Assembly (NCBI RefSeq): GCF_006716345.1
Contig: NZ_VFOX01000001.1
Coordinates: 2,418,001 to 2,482,000, forward strand
Reading direction: 5' to 3'
Length of the DNA: 64,000 bases
From: Microbacterium saperdae
Lineage (GTDB): Bacteria > Actinomycetota > Actinomycetes > Actinomycetales > Microbacteriaceae
This document shows, piece by piece, positions 44,062 to 53,300 of the stretch (positions within the stretch are counted from its first letter, which is position 1; every line of letters starts with the position of its first letter). The notes under the pieces are model-generated. The model had not been told where the DNA came from. It ran no database searches and saw only the letters and a program-made list of their open reading frames with translations. The position numbers and the translations under genes were made by a program.

Positions 44062-45480
44062 ATGGCTGACAACGACCCCACACCCGAGGACTTCCAGGAA
44101 TTCCTGCGGAAGATGCTCTCCGGCCAGGGCGGTGGCGACATCGACCCGGAGGCCCTGCGTGGCGCCTTCGAGGGCATGGAGGGCATGCAGTTCGACCCCG
44201 CGATGATGCAGACGATCATGTCGCAGTTGCAGGGCGCTTTCGGCGGCGACCCCTGGGAGAACGCGCTGCGGCAGGCGTTGCACATCGCCAACCGCGACGG
44301 CCAGGGCATCACCGACGGCTCCCGCACGTCGCTGGTGGATTCCTTCGCTCTCGCGAACCTCTGGCTCGGCGAGGCGACCACGATCTCCGAACTCGCGGAG
44401 AGCCCGACCGCGATGACCCGCGGCGAATGGGTCGAGAAGACGCTGCCGGTGTGGAAGGAGATCGCGGGACCGGTGTCGACGAGCATCGCCGACGCCCTCA
44501 CCAGCGCGCTGGACACGCAGGTCCCCGAGGACATGCGCGGCGTCGTGCAGGGAGCGGGCAAGCTCATGCGCGGCGTGGGCGGCTCGGTGTTCGCCGCGCA
44601 GTTCGGACAGGTGCTCGGCAATCTCGCCCTCGAGGTCGTCTCCGGCGGCGACGTCGGCATTCCCGTGCTGCCCGCCGGGGTCGCCGCGGTCATCCCGCAG
44701 AACCTCACGGCATTCGGCGAGGGGCTGGAGATCCCCGAAGACCAGATCGCCCTGTATCTGGCGACCCGGGAACTCGCCTACGCCCGTCTGTACCGGCACG
44801 CCAAGTGGCTCCATCTGCACGTCATGGCTCAGATCACCGACTTCGCCCGTGGTGTCACGGTCGACGTCGATGCGCTGGAGGACGTCGCGAGCCGGCTCGA
44901 TCCTTCCGATCCGGAGGAGCTGCGCAAGGCGATCGAGGGCGGTGCCCTGCTGCCCGCTCAGACGGAGGCGCAGCGGGAGTCGCTCGCCCGTCTCGAGAAT
45001 CTGATCGCCACGATCGATGGCTGGGTCGACGTCGTCACCGCCGAGGCGACATCACGCCTGCCTGAGAGCACGCGCATCGCCGAGGCCGCGCGACGTCGGC
45101 GTGCGGTGGGCGGACCGGCCGAGGACGCGCTCGGCGCCCTCGTCGGACTGAAGCTGCGCCCCCGGCGCCTCCGTGAGGCATCGGCGATGTGGAAGGCGGT
45201 CACGGACGCCGTCGGCATCGCGGGTCGGGATGCGTTGTGGGACTACCCCGACCTGATGCCCACCGCGGAGGACATCGACGACCCGACAGCCCTCGTGGCC
45301 CGTCTGCAGGCGACCGCCCGCGGCGAGCAGCCTGCGGCCGATGAGTTCGATGAGGCGCTCGCTCGTCTCCTCGACGGCGACGACTTCACCGGCACGGGAT
45401 CGGACGAGAGTGCCTCCGAGGACGGCGACGAGCCGGGTCCGACCGACGACGAACGCCCCGAGGGCGACCGCCCCGTCTGA
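44062..45480 (+). CDS. Zincin_2 family (DUF2342-like) putative hydrolase
   Basis: A 472-residue cytoplasmic protein of the actinobacterial family often labelled zinc-dependent metalloprotease. Conserved parts are GDPWENALRQALHIANRDGQG-like N-terminal helices, GSVFAAQFGQVLG and TRELAYARLYRHAKWLHLHV, where metal ligands are expected; the His normally found after REL/REAA appears as Tyr. The C-terminus is acidic and disordered. ATG at 44062 has GAGAGG nine bases upstream; a start at 44011 would add 17 residues without support. The gene is the Rv3195 equivalent, divergent from the YlbL protease. Confidence 0.82.
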   Translation: MADNDPTPEDFQEFLRKMLSGQGGGDIDPEALRGAFEGMEGMQFDPAMMQTIMSQLQGAFGGDPWENALRQALHIANRDGQGITDGSRTSLVDSFALANLWLGEATTISELAESPTAMTRGEWVEKTLPVWKEIAGPVSTSIADALTSALDTQVPEDMRGVVQGAGKLMRGVGGSVFAAQFGQVLGNLALEVVSGGDVGIPVLPAGVAAVIPQNLTAFGEGLEIPEDQIALYLATRELAYARLYRHAKWLHLHVMAQITDFARGVTVDVDALEDVASRLDPSDPEELRKAIEGGALLPAQTEAQRESLARLENLIATIDGWVDVVTAEATSRLPESTRIAEAARRRRAVGGPAEDALGALVGLKLRPRRLREASAMWKAVTDAVGIAGRDALWDYPDLMPTAEDIDDPTALVARLQATARGEQPAADEFDEALARLLDGDDFTGTGSDESASEDGDEPGPTDDERPEGDRPV

Positions 45481-45498
45481 GCGCGCACAGCACGACGG

Positions 45499-45534
45499 CT
45501 CAGCCCTCCTCCCCTGATCGGGCGGAGGGCTGAG
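45499..45534 (+). terminator. Terminator after the Zincin_2 gene
   Basis: CTCAGCCCTCC (45499-45509) pairs perfectly with GGAGGGCTGAG (45524-45534); the loop can extend the stem through CCC/GGG. TTGTCC follows. It lies 18 bp after the stop. Confidence 0.65.
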
Positions 45535-45593
45535 TTGTCCACGGATGCACCATCTGCCGCCCGTGACCCGCGTCGTGTGTTCAGAATCGGGGA

Positions 45594-46460
45594 ATGTCAC
45601 CGCTCTCCTCCCCGACCTTGACGCGTCTGGACCCCGAGGTCCCTCTGCTGTGGAGGGACGACAGCACCCTCCAGTTCGGCGAGGCCGGTGACGTCCGCGT
45701 CACGGTCACTGCGGCCTGGGTCGAGCTCCTGCTCGGACGGATGCGCTCGGGCTTCCGCCGTTCCGCGTTCGACGTCGTCGCGCACGGCGTCGGCGCACCC
45801 CGACGGGAGGCCAGGATGCTGCTCGCACAGCTCGATTCCTTTCTCGTGGATGATGCGCCACCTCCGCGCGCGGCGTGGGTCGAGACGCTGAACATCACCG
45901 ACGGACGCGCCGCACATCGGATGCGGGAAGCCCTCACCGATGAGGGCATCGCCTCGGGGAACCGCTCGTCGCCGGACGATGTCGCCGTGGTTCTGGTGCA
46001 GGGGTCCGCCGCGGCCGTGCAGTTCGCCCGCTACCTCAGGGACGACACGCCCCACCTGCCCGTGGCGTTCGAGCGGGGGGCCGTGACGGTCGGCCCGTTG
46101 ATCCGGCCCGGCTCGTCACCGTGTCTCGCCTGCCGCGATGGACATGAACGCGACCGTGACGACGCGTGGCCACGGCTGCACGCGCAGCTGATCGACCGCG
46201 ATGCCGGACCGCTCCGCGCGGCGATGGTCGCCGAAGCGGCTGCGCTGGTGGCGGCGCTGCTGCGCGTCGACGCAGACGCGGGTGCAGTGGTCCGTCTCAG
46301 CGCTGACGGTTCCCGCGCGTGGCGTGCGGTGACGTTTCACGCAGAATGCCGGTGCCGCGCGCTGTCGTGCCCATCTCAGCCAGGAAGCGGGACGGAGCCC
46401 GTTCTCCTCGTCCCGCGGACCGCGACCAGCTCAGAGCCAGGGTTCGCGCTGCGCGCGTGA
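45594..46460 (+). CDS. TOMM cyclodehydratase/ThiF-like orphan protein
   Basis: A 288-residue protein related to the C-terminal half of ThiF/TOMM leader-binding proteins. The signature is GPLIRPGSSPCLACRDGH then DDAWPRLHAQL, with paired cysteines C177/C180 and a second set C252/C254 (ECRC), the expected zinc site. No peptide-precursor, YcaO or dehydrogenase gene lies nearby, so a thiazole/oxazole pathway is not supported; it looks like the conserved actinobacterial orphan next to uvrD2. Start ATG at 45594. Its last 164 bp overlap the opposite-strand uvrD2 tail, including the ECRC codons. Confidence 0.75.
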   Translation: MSPLSSPTLTRLDPEVPLLWRDDSTLQFGEAGDVRVTVTAAWVELLLGRMRSGFRRSAFDVVAHGVGAPRREARMLLAQLDSFLVDDAPPPRAAWVETLNITDGRAAHRMREALTDEGIASGNRSSPDDVAVVLVQGSAAAVQFARYLRDDTPHLPVAFERGAVTVGPLIRPGSSPCLACRDGHERDRDDAWPRLHAQLIDRDAGPLRAAMVAEAAALVAALLRVDADAGAVVRLSADGSRAWRAVTFHAECRCRALSCPSQPGSGTEPVLLVPRTATSSEPGFALRA

Positions 46461-48018
46461 CACCGACGTAGGCGAGACGTCGTTCCTCGTCGATCGACTC
46501 GAAGGTCGTGGCGTACGAGATCGGCAGCGCACCCTCCGCCCACCCCGCCAAGTGCACATGGGGCCATTCCAAGCCCTTCGCCGCATGCAGGGTCGACAGC
46601 GTGACGGTGCGCATGGTCGGCTCATGCTGGTCCTTGGCCCGGGCCATCAGGGCGTCGCTGAAGGAACGCAGGTTCGCTTCGGGTCCTGCTTCCTCGGCCA
46701 GACGCAGCAGGGCCCTGCGCGCTTCCCAGCCGTCGCGCTGAGCGCCTCCCGCCTGCGGGGGATCATCCGTGAGACCGAGCTCGCGCAGCACGCGCTGCAC
46801 ACCGGGGAGGAACCCCTGCTCGGTCGGAGCGATCGCCGCGGCGCGCAGCGCCAGGATCGCCTGGCGGACCTCGGGCATCGCGAAGAAGCGCGTGCCGCCG
46901 AGGACCGTCGTCGCGATCCCCTCTGCGGCGAGCGCCTGCTGCAGCACCCCGGACTGCGCGTGAGCGCGGTACAGCACGGCGATCTCCGCCGGCGACGCAC
47001 CCGCCGTGATCTGGGCCGAGATGGCGGCGGCGATCCCCTGGGCTTCCTCGGTCTCGGTGTCGTACGCCGTGACGGTGGGCGCGTCCGCGGTGAACTGCTC
47101 GCGCGCGGGGACGAGCTCGAGAGCACCTGGGCGCCCGCGCATCAGCGCATTCGCCGCGGTGAGGATGGGCGCCTGCGAACGATAGTTCGTCTCGAGCCGC
47201 ACCACCGTGGCATCCGGATGGGCGCGCTCGAACTCGAGCAGGTAGCGCTGTTCGGCGCCGGCGAACGAGTAGATGGTCTGGCTCGCATCGCCGACGACGC
47301 AGATGTCGTGTCGATCTCCGAGCCAGAGCTCCAACAGCCTGTTCTGCAGCGGCGAGACGTCCTGGAACTCGTCGACCGTGAAATGGCGATATTGCTCGTG
47401 GACGGATGCGGCGACACGAGGCTCGGCTTCCAGCATCCCGGCGCACGCCAGGAGCACATCCTCGAAGTCGAGCTGGCGACGCTCGTCCTTCAGCGCTTCA
47501 TACCCGCGCTGGAGCTCGACGAGCTGCGTGGCGTCCACACCGGTGACCGCGCGCCCGAGCTCGGCATGCTTCTCGATCGAGAGCATCGAGACCTTGCGCC
47601 ACTCGATCTCCGACGCGATGTCGCGGAGTGTCGCGGTCGAGCGTCGCAGACGGAGCCCGTCGGCGACCTGTCCGAGCATGCGCACCTTGTTGTCGATGAT
47701 CGACGGCGCGGGAGAGCCGGCGAGAGTGGGCCAGAAGAAGTTCAGCTGAGCGAGCGCCGTCGCGTGGAACGTGCGTGCCGCGACGCCTTCGACGCCGAGC
47801 GCACGGAGACGACCGCGCAGCTCACCGGCAGCCTTGGCCGTGAAGGTGACGGCCATGACGCGCCCCGGTGAATAGGCGCCGGTGTCGACGCCATGCGCGA
47901 TGCGGTGCGTGATCACCCGCGTCTTCCCGGTTCCGGCACCCGCAAGCACGGCGACCGGACCGCGCAGCACGGACGCCGCCTGCCGTTGCCGTTCGTCGAG
48001 TGCGTCGAGGGCGCTCAC
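46297..48018 (-). CDS. uvrD2: UvrD-type SF1 DNA helicase (UvrD2-like)
   Basis: A 573-residue ATP-dependent 3'-5' DNA helicase. Motifs in order: Q-motif LDERQRQAA, Walker A AGAGTGKT (Lys32), VTFTAKAAGELRGR (Ia), VDEFQDVSPLQ (II), VGDASQTIYSFAGA (III), ETNYRS (IV), LSTLHAAKGLEWPHV (V) and YVGVTRAARTLALSWS (VI). It ends about 35 residues after motif VI and lacks the HRDC and C-terminal domains found in mycobacterial UvrD2. The GTG at 48018 overlaps the nudC stop as GTGA. The gene order matches Rv3198c-Rv3199c. Confidence 0.93.
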   Translation of the reverse strand: MSALDALDERQRQAASVLRGPVAVLAGAGTGKTRVITHRIAHGVDTGAYSPGRVMAVTFTAKAAGELRGRLRALGVEGVAARTFHATALAQLNFFWPTLAGSPAPSIIDNKVRMLGQVADGLRLRRSTATLRDIASEIEWRKVSMLSIEKHAELGRAVTGVDATQLVELQRGYEALKDERRQLDFEDVLLACAGMLEAEPRVAASVHEQYRHFTVDEFQDVSPLQNRLLELWLGDRHDICVVGDASQTIYSFAGAEQRYLLEFERAHPDATVVRLETNYRSQAPILTAANALMRGRPGALELVPAREQFTADAPTVTAYDTETEEAQGIAAAISAQITAGASPAEIAVLYRAHAQSGVLQQALAAEGIATTVLGGTRFFAMPEVRQAILALRAAAIAPTEQGFLPGVQRVLRELGLTDDPPQAGGAQRDGWEARRALLRLAEEAGPEANLRSFSDALMARAKDQHEPTMRTVTLSTLHAAKGLEWPHVHLAGWAEGALPISYATTFESIDEERRLAYVGVTRAARTLALSWSRSAGRGERAPSRFLAEMGTTARGTGILRETSPHATRGNRQR

Positions 48019-48896
48019 GCCCGATCCTCGAGCCAGTCCACGATCAGTGCTCTGGCGATCGAGGCATGACCCGGCAGACCCACGGGACCGTCGCCGACGA
48101 GTGCCGTGCGGATCTCCGCCCTGGTGAACCAACGCACGTCGATGATCTCCTCGCCGTCCGGGCGTGCCGCCGACTCCTCGTCGACGACGGCGCGGAACCC
48201 GATCATGAGCGAGCGCGGGAACGGCCAGGCCTGAGAGGAGACGTAGCGGAGCTCGGACAAGCGCACCCCGGATTCCTCCTCGAGCTCGCGGTGGACCGTC
48301 GATTCGAGGGACTCCCCGGCCTCTGCGAAGCCGGCGAAGCACGAATACATGCGCCCGCCCCAGTTCGCGTTCGCGCCGAGCAGGAGCCGTTCGCCATCCA
48401 CGCTCTCGACCGCGACGATCACGGCGGGGTCGGTACGGGGGAAGTGCTCGCGCCCGCAGGAGAGGCAGCGCCGTGACCACCCCGCCTGACGCAGTTCGGT
48501 TCCGCCTCCGCATGTCGGGCAGAAGCGCGCGTCGCGGAGCCAGCCTGCGACGGCGATGGCTTCGACCAGGAGCTCGGTCTCTCCGGCGTCGATACGGCCG
48601 CCGAGGTCACGCAGCCCGAGCCAGATCTCGTCGGGCGCCGTGTCGACGCTCTCCGTCTCCGGCGGGAGCGCGGCGAGCAGCAGCGACGTGCCGTCCTCGT
48701 CGCGTCCGAGGAGCGCCCACGTCGCCTCCCCCACCTCGTTCGGCGAGACCCGGAGCAGAGCGGAATCGACGACGCGGACGCGTCCGTCGCGCACGACGAT
48801 CGTGCGGGTCTCGGTGTCGGCGCGCAGTCGATCCAGCACCCCGGACTCCTCGCGGAGATCGGCGGCGCGGTCGAGAGATGAACGGCGAATGGTCAT
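48015..48896 (-). CDS. nudC: NAD(H) pyrophosphatase / RNA deNADding enzyme
   Basis: A 293-residue Nudix hydrolase that splits NADH (and can remove NAD caps from RNA in the family). A zinc ribbon is formed by CPTC and CLSC, and the Nudix box spans GFAEAGESLESTVHRELEEE followed by SGV. The family motif SQPWPFPxS appears here as SQAWPFPRS, with Pro replaced by Ala. Size is normal. The gene is coupled to uvrD2 through GTGA and starts at 48896, with a divergent 64-bp gap to the APH-fold gene. Confidence 0.94.
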   Translation of the reverse strand: MTIRRSSLDRAADLREESGVLDRLRADTETRTIVVRDGRVRVVDSALLRVSPNEVGEATWALLGRDEDGTSLLLAALPPETESVDTAPDEIWLGLRDLGGRIDAGETELLVEAIAVAGWLRDARFCPTCGGGTELRQAGWSRRCLSCGREHFPRTDPAVIVAVESVDGERLLLGANANWGGRMYSCFAGFAEAGESLESTVHRELEEESGVRLSELRYVSSQAWPFPRSLMIGFRAVVDEESAARPDGEEIIDVRWFTRAEIRTALVGDGPVGLPGHASIARALIVDWLEDRA

Positions 48897-48960
48897 CGAC
48901 TCCCTCTCTCACGGGCGTGGCGGAGGCGGGACCGCCCCTGAGCCGACCTACCCTAAGGGC

Positions 48961-50325
48961 ATGGGACGCTCTCCATTCACTCTAGCCGCGGCAGTGACGG
49001 CTGCACTGCCCGGGGCGGAGGTCACGGGCGCTCGCGCACTGACGGCCGATGCTGACGGACGATTCGACTCCGCCGTGGCCACCTTGGCCGACGGACGTGA
49101 ACTCGCCATCCGGATCGCCGACGACGATGAGACCGCACGCGAGCTGGCGGCGGAGGCTCTGGCGCTCCGTGCGCTCACGGCGGGAGCGCGCGCCATGCTG
49201 CCCTTCGACGCCCCGGAGTACATCGGCGAGACGCGCGTCGGCGAAGGCCGCGCACTCGTCACCGGCCTCCTCCCCGGGTTCCAGATCGAGCCGGCGATGG
49301 TCCCTCCCGGCCGCGGCGCGGCTGAGTCGATGGGTGCGGCGATCGCGGCGGTCCATGGACTGCCGACGTCGGTCGTGCGTGGCGCCGGACTTGTCTCGAA
49401 GTCTGCGGAGGAGAGCCGGGAGGAACTGGCGCGCCTGGTCGACGAGGCCGCCGCGACCGGACGAGTGCCTGCGCGCCTCACTGTGCGTTGGCGACAGGCG
49501 GTGAGCGATGACGACCTCTGGCGCTTCGAGTCCACCGTGGTGCTCGGCGGCGTCCAGTCGACGTCCTTCCTGTTCGACGACGATCCCGAGCGCGGACCCG
49601 AGGTCACCGGCCTGGTCGGCTGGCACGGACTCGCCGTGGGAGACCCTGCTCTCGATCTCGCGTGGTTGTCGGCGGCGCCTGACGCCGCGTCCGATGTGCA
49701 CGCCTCCTATTCAGGCAGCCTCGAACGGGTTCCCGACGCCGCGCTCGAAGTGCGCGCACGCCTTCTCGCTGAACTGGAGTTCGCGCGCTGGTTGGTCCAC
49801 GGCGACTCGATGCGTCGCAGCGACATCGTGGACGACGCCGCAGCGCTCCTGGAATCCCTTGCCGATGGGCTGCGCGACGACGATCTCAGTGTCATCGCCA
49901 CCCTCGGAACCGGCGTCGATTCGGCGATGGACGCGTTGGATCGCGTCCCCGTCGAGGCAGGTTCCGCGATCGACACCTCCATGCAGACCGATGCCTACAA
50001 CCCCGACGAACTGTGGCTCGACACGAACGCCGACGCCGACCGAACCGGTCCTGTCCAGCCGCTGCCGTCCTCGACGAGAGACGGAGACGGTGACGCCGAC
50101 GCGGCCCGCCGGGCGGAGATGCTCACCATCGAGACCGAGGACCTCTCCGGAGTGAGCGGACTGTTCGCCGGCACGACAGGTGCCGCAGGGGCGCGCGAGG
50201 ACTCGCACCCCCTTCGCTCCCCCGGCGCTGACAGCGATTCCGACGAAGAATCCGCGACGGACGATGAAGCTCAGCGCGCCGCGCGCGCCGCGCTCCAGCG
50301 TTGGAAGAGCTCCTCCTCGGAGTAG
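48961..50325 (+). CDS. APH-fold phosphotransferase-like protein, active site degenerate
   Basis: A 454-residue protein with an aminoglycoside/macrolide phosphotransferase fold. The N-lobe (MGRSPFTLAAAVTAALPGAE, then AIRIADDDE) and the C-lobe element GLVGWHGLAVGDPALDLAWL are recognisable. The catalytic HGD loop should precede; that place reads FESTVVLGGVQSTSFLFDDD, with no His-x-Asp, and the metal Asp of the IDW/VDW motif is Gly. It therefore appears catalytically dead. The last ~120 residues are acidic and disordered. Its stop is 55 bp inside the opposite adnB gene. Confidence 0.75.
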   Translation: MGRSPFTLAAAVTAALPGAEVTGARALTADADGRFDSAVATLADGRELAIRIADDDETARELAAEALALRALTAGARAMLPFDAPEYIGETRVGEGRALVTGLLPGFQIEPAMVPPGRGAAESMGAAIAAVHGLPTSVVRGAGLVSKSAEESREELARLVDEAAATGRVPARLTVRWRQAVSDDDLWRFESTVVLGGVQSTSFLFDDDPERGPEVTGLVGWHGLAVGDPALDLAWLSAAPDAASDVHASYSGSLERVPDAALEVRARLLAELEFARWLVHGDSMRRSDIVDDAAALLESLADGLRDDDLSVIATLGTGVDSAMDALDRVPVEAGSAIDTSMQTDAYNPDELWLDTNADADRTGPVQPLPSSTRDGDGDADAARRAEMLTIETEDLSGVSGLFAGTTGAAGAREDSHPLRSPGADSDSDEESATDDEAQRAARAALQRWKSSSSE

Positions 50326-53300
50326 ATCCGGTCGTCGCGGATGACGAGGTCATCGCCGACGTAGTAGAGCGCGACGTCGATCTCGTCGAGCGGAACGTCG
50401 AAGCGACGGTGATACGCGAGTCGGTACAGGGCCAGCTGCAGCATGCGCTCCTCGCGCTCCTGCGCCGTCTTCGGAGCCTTTCCCGTCTTCCAGTCCACGA
50501 TCTCGATACGACCACCGCGGTCCGCTCGGCGGTACACCGCGTCGAGCTTGCAGATCACGATGTGCGCTCGACGATCGGGGTCGGACTCGATGTCGGCGAT
50601 CCCTGCTCCCAGGGCGAAGTCGATCTCGATCTCCACGGCGATCGGGAGCAGCGGCCCCCACTCACTGCGTTCGAACGTCTCTTGCAGGGCAGCGAGGTCT
50701 GCTTCGTCCGATGCTGTGACCGAGGGTTCTCCCGAGAACGCATCCGGTGCTCCCGACGACGATTCGTCCTCGTCGAGCTCCCACAGTGCCTCATCGACCC
50801 GGCTGCCCACCCCGACCAGCTCGGAGCGACGTTCCACCCAGGCATGGAACAGGGTGCCCAGGCGCGTCTGACGATACGGTCGTTCGGGCATCGGCCGGAC
50901 GACCGACGACAACGTGCCGGAGAAGTCCGTCACGTAGTCCTTGAATCGGGAGGCCGGGACGCGGGTGGGGGCGACGGCGTCCGCCCCTCGCAGTCGGGCG
51001 GCGCGCTCGGCGAGCAGTCGCGCGAGTTCCGGAGAAGGCTCGAGCACGTCCGCGTGCATCGCCGCGCTTCGAACCGCCTCTGCCGCTGCGGTGACCACCC
51101 TGCGGCGTCCGCCCAGGGGGTCGAGGGGCCAGCTGAGCGTCGATCCCGGACCGTCGTAGGGATTCTCCGCCGCGTCGACCGGCTCGATGGCATCGAGCCC
51201 CAGTACCTCGATCGCCTCCACGAGATACGGGCTGGGCATCCGCGGGGACTTCTGCCCGGCCCAGTGCGAACCGCTGAGCAGCAGGTCCGTGCGTGCGCGG
51301 GTCACGGCCACGTAGGCCAGACGGCGCTCCTCCTGCTGCTGATACTGCCGATACTCGTCCTTGAAGCGCTTGAGCGCGCCGCCGTGAGGGTTCGCCTTGG
51401 TCACCCCTCCGGACAGCGAGGACTGGGCGAGCGCCTGTCGCTTCTTCGGATCGCTCTCTCCCTCCATCGCCGACTCGGGGTCCCAGCGGAATGCCGGGAG
51501 CGCATCGCGGTCACCACGCAACGCGAACGGCACCACACCGAAACCGAACCATCCCGAGGTGTCGGACACCCGGCCGGGCAGCTCATCGACGACCAGCCGG
51601 ACGACGGCCACAGCATCCCACTCGAGCCCTTTGGAGCCGTGGATGGTGAGCAGTTGGACGACGCCGGGTTCCGGCGGCTCGGGGCGCGGCATGAGCTCGT
51701 CCGTGCTCTCGGCCTTGGCGAGCCAGGCGAGAAGACTGCCGATGGTCCCCCGATCGTCGGCGGCGAGGAACGCCCGCACCTCGTCGGAGAAGGCGCGCAG
51801 CTGCGTCGCAGCGATGCGCGCCGGGCCCCGCGTCTCGTTCGCCGCCAGTTCGATGTCGAGTCGCAGCTCGAGCTCGATCAACCGGATCAGCTCGGGGATC
51901 GGTTGCGATGACGCGCGTCGCAACCGCTCGAGCATCTCGCCGGCGGCGCGGATCCGCTGCCGTCCCTGCGGGGTGATCCCCTCGAGCATGCGATAGTCGT
52001 CGCGCACCGCCCGGACGACGTCGACCGCATCGACGATCGAGACCGCTTCGTCTGCACCGCGTGAAGAACGCAGACGGGCACGCACCTCCTCGGGCAGCGG
52101 CATCATCGCGGTGTCGCGCTCGGCCAACGTGCGTCCGAGGTCGTAAAGCGCCGCCATGTCGGCCACGCCCACCCCGAAGCGCGGCCCGGTGAGCAGACGG
52201 ATCAGCGCCGAGCCCGCGGTCGGATCATGCACCACACGGAGCACCGAGATGACGTCGACCACCTCTGGAGTGGCCAGCAACCCACCCAGACCGAGGATGC
52301 GATGCGGGATGCCCCGCGCGGCGAGCGCGGCGGCGAAGGTCTGCATGTGCCTCTTGGAACGGAACAGGATCGCTCCGGTATGCGGGCGTGTGCGCCCCGG
52401 ATCCGCGTCGTGCTCGGCACGACGCTCGGCGAACCATTCGGCGACGTCGGAGGCCTCGTCGTCCACCGTGAACGGATAGCGCACGGTCACGGCACCGGCG
52501 TCGGCTCCCGGTCGAGGATCGAGCGGTGGGACATCGAGCTCCGGCCGCTGCAGAGGAGCGAGCACACTGTTCGCGATGTCGAGGATGCTGCGGTCGTTGC
52601 GCCAGCTCGTCATCAGACTGTAGGTCTGCGCGTCTCCCCGGCTCGAGAAGGAGCGGGAGAAGGCATAGAGGTTGTCGGCACTCGCTCCGCGCCAGCCGTA
52701 GATGGACTGATGGGGGTCGCCGACGGCCATCACCGCGGCGTCGCGGAAGAGCTCGGCGAGGAACTTCGTCTGGATCACCGAGGTGTCCTGGTACTCATCG
52801 AGCAGCACCACACGGTGCAGTTCCCGCAGTTCTGCGCGCACATCGGGCGCCGACTCGACGATGTCGTAGGCGCCGCCGACCTGATCGGCGAAGTCGAGCA
52901 CGCCGCGCCGCTGCTTCTCGGCGATGTAGTCGCGCACGAGGTGGGTGATCGTGGGCAGACTGAGCAGGTTGGTCGCCGCCTTCTCGACGTCGCCGTTGCC
53001 GCGGTACGGCTCGAAGGCCAGGGCCTGGTCCCGCGCGATCCGCTCGGCACGATCGAGATCCACGCGGTGGTCGAGCGCGTCGCCGGCGAGGCGCTGCACC
53101 GCATCGATCACGGTCCCGAGCGCATAATCGATGCCTTCGAGCTCCGGCAGGTCGGAGCGGAGCACGACTTCGCGCGCCAGGATCCAGGACGCGGCCTGGC
53201 TGAGCATCGCCACGTCGGGATCGCGGCCGATGCGCGCCGCGTGCTCGCGCACGATGCCGTCGGCGAAAGCGTTGTACGTCGAGACGCGCGGCCGGATCAT

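Noticed and set aside
45594..46460. Complete thiazole/oxazole peptide (TOMM) gene cluster
   Set aside because: Only one ThiF-like gene is present; neighbours are repair and Nudix genes and no precursor or YcaO gene is seen.
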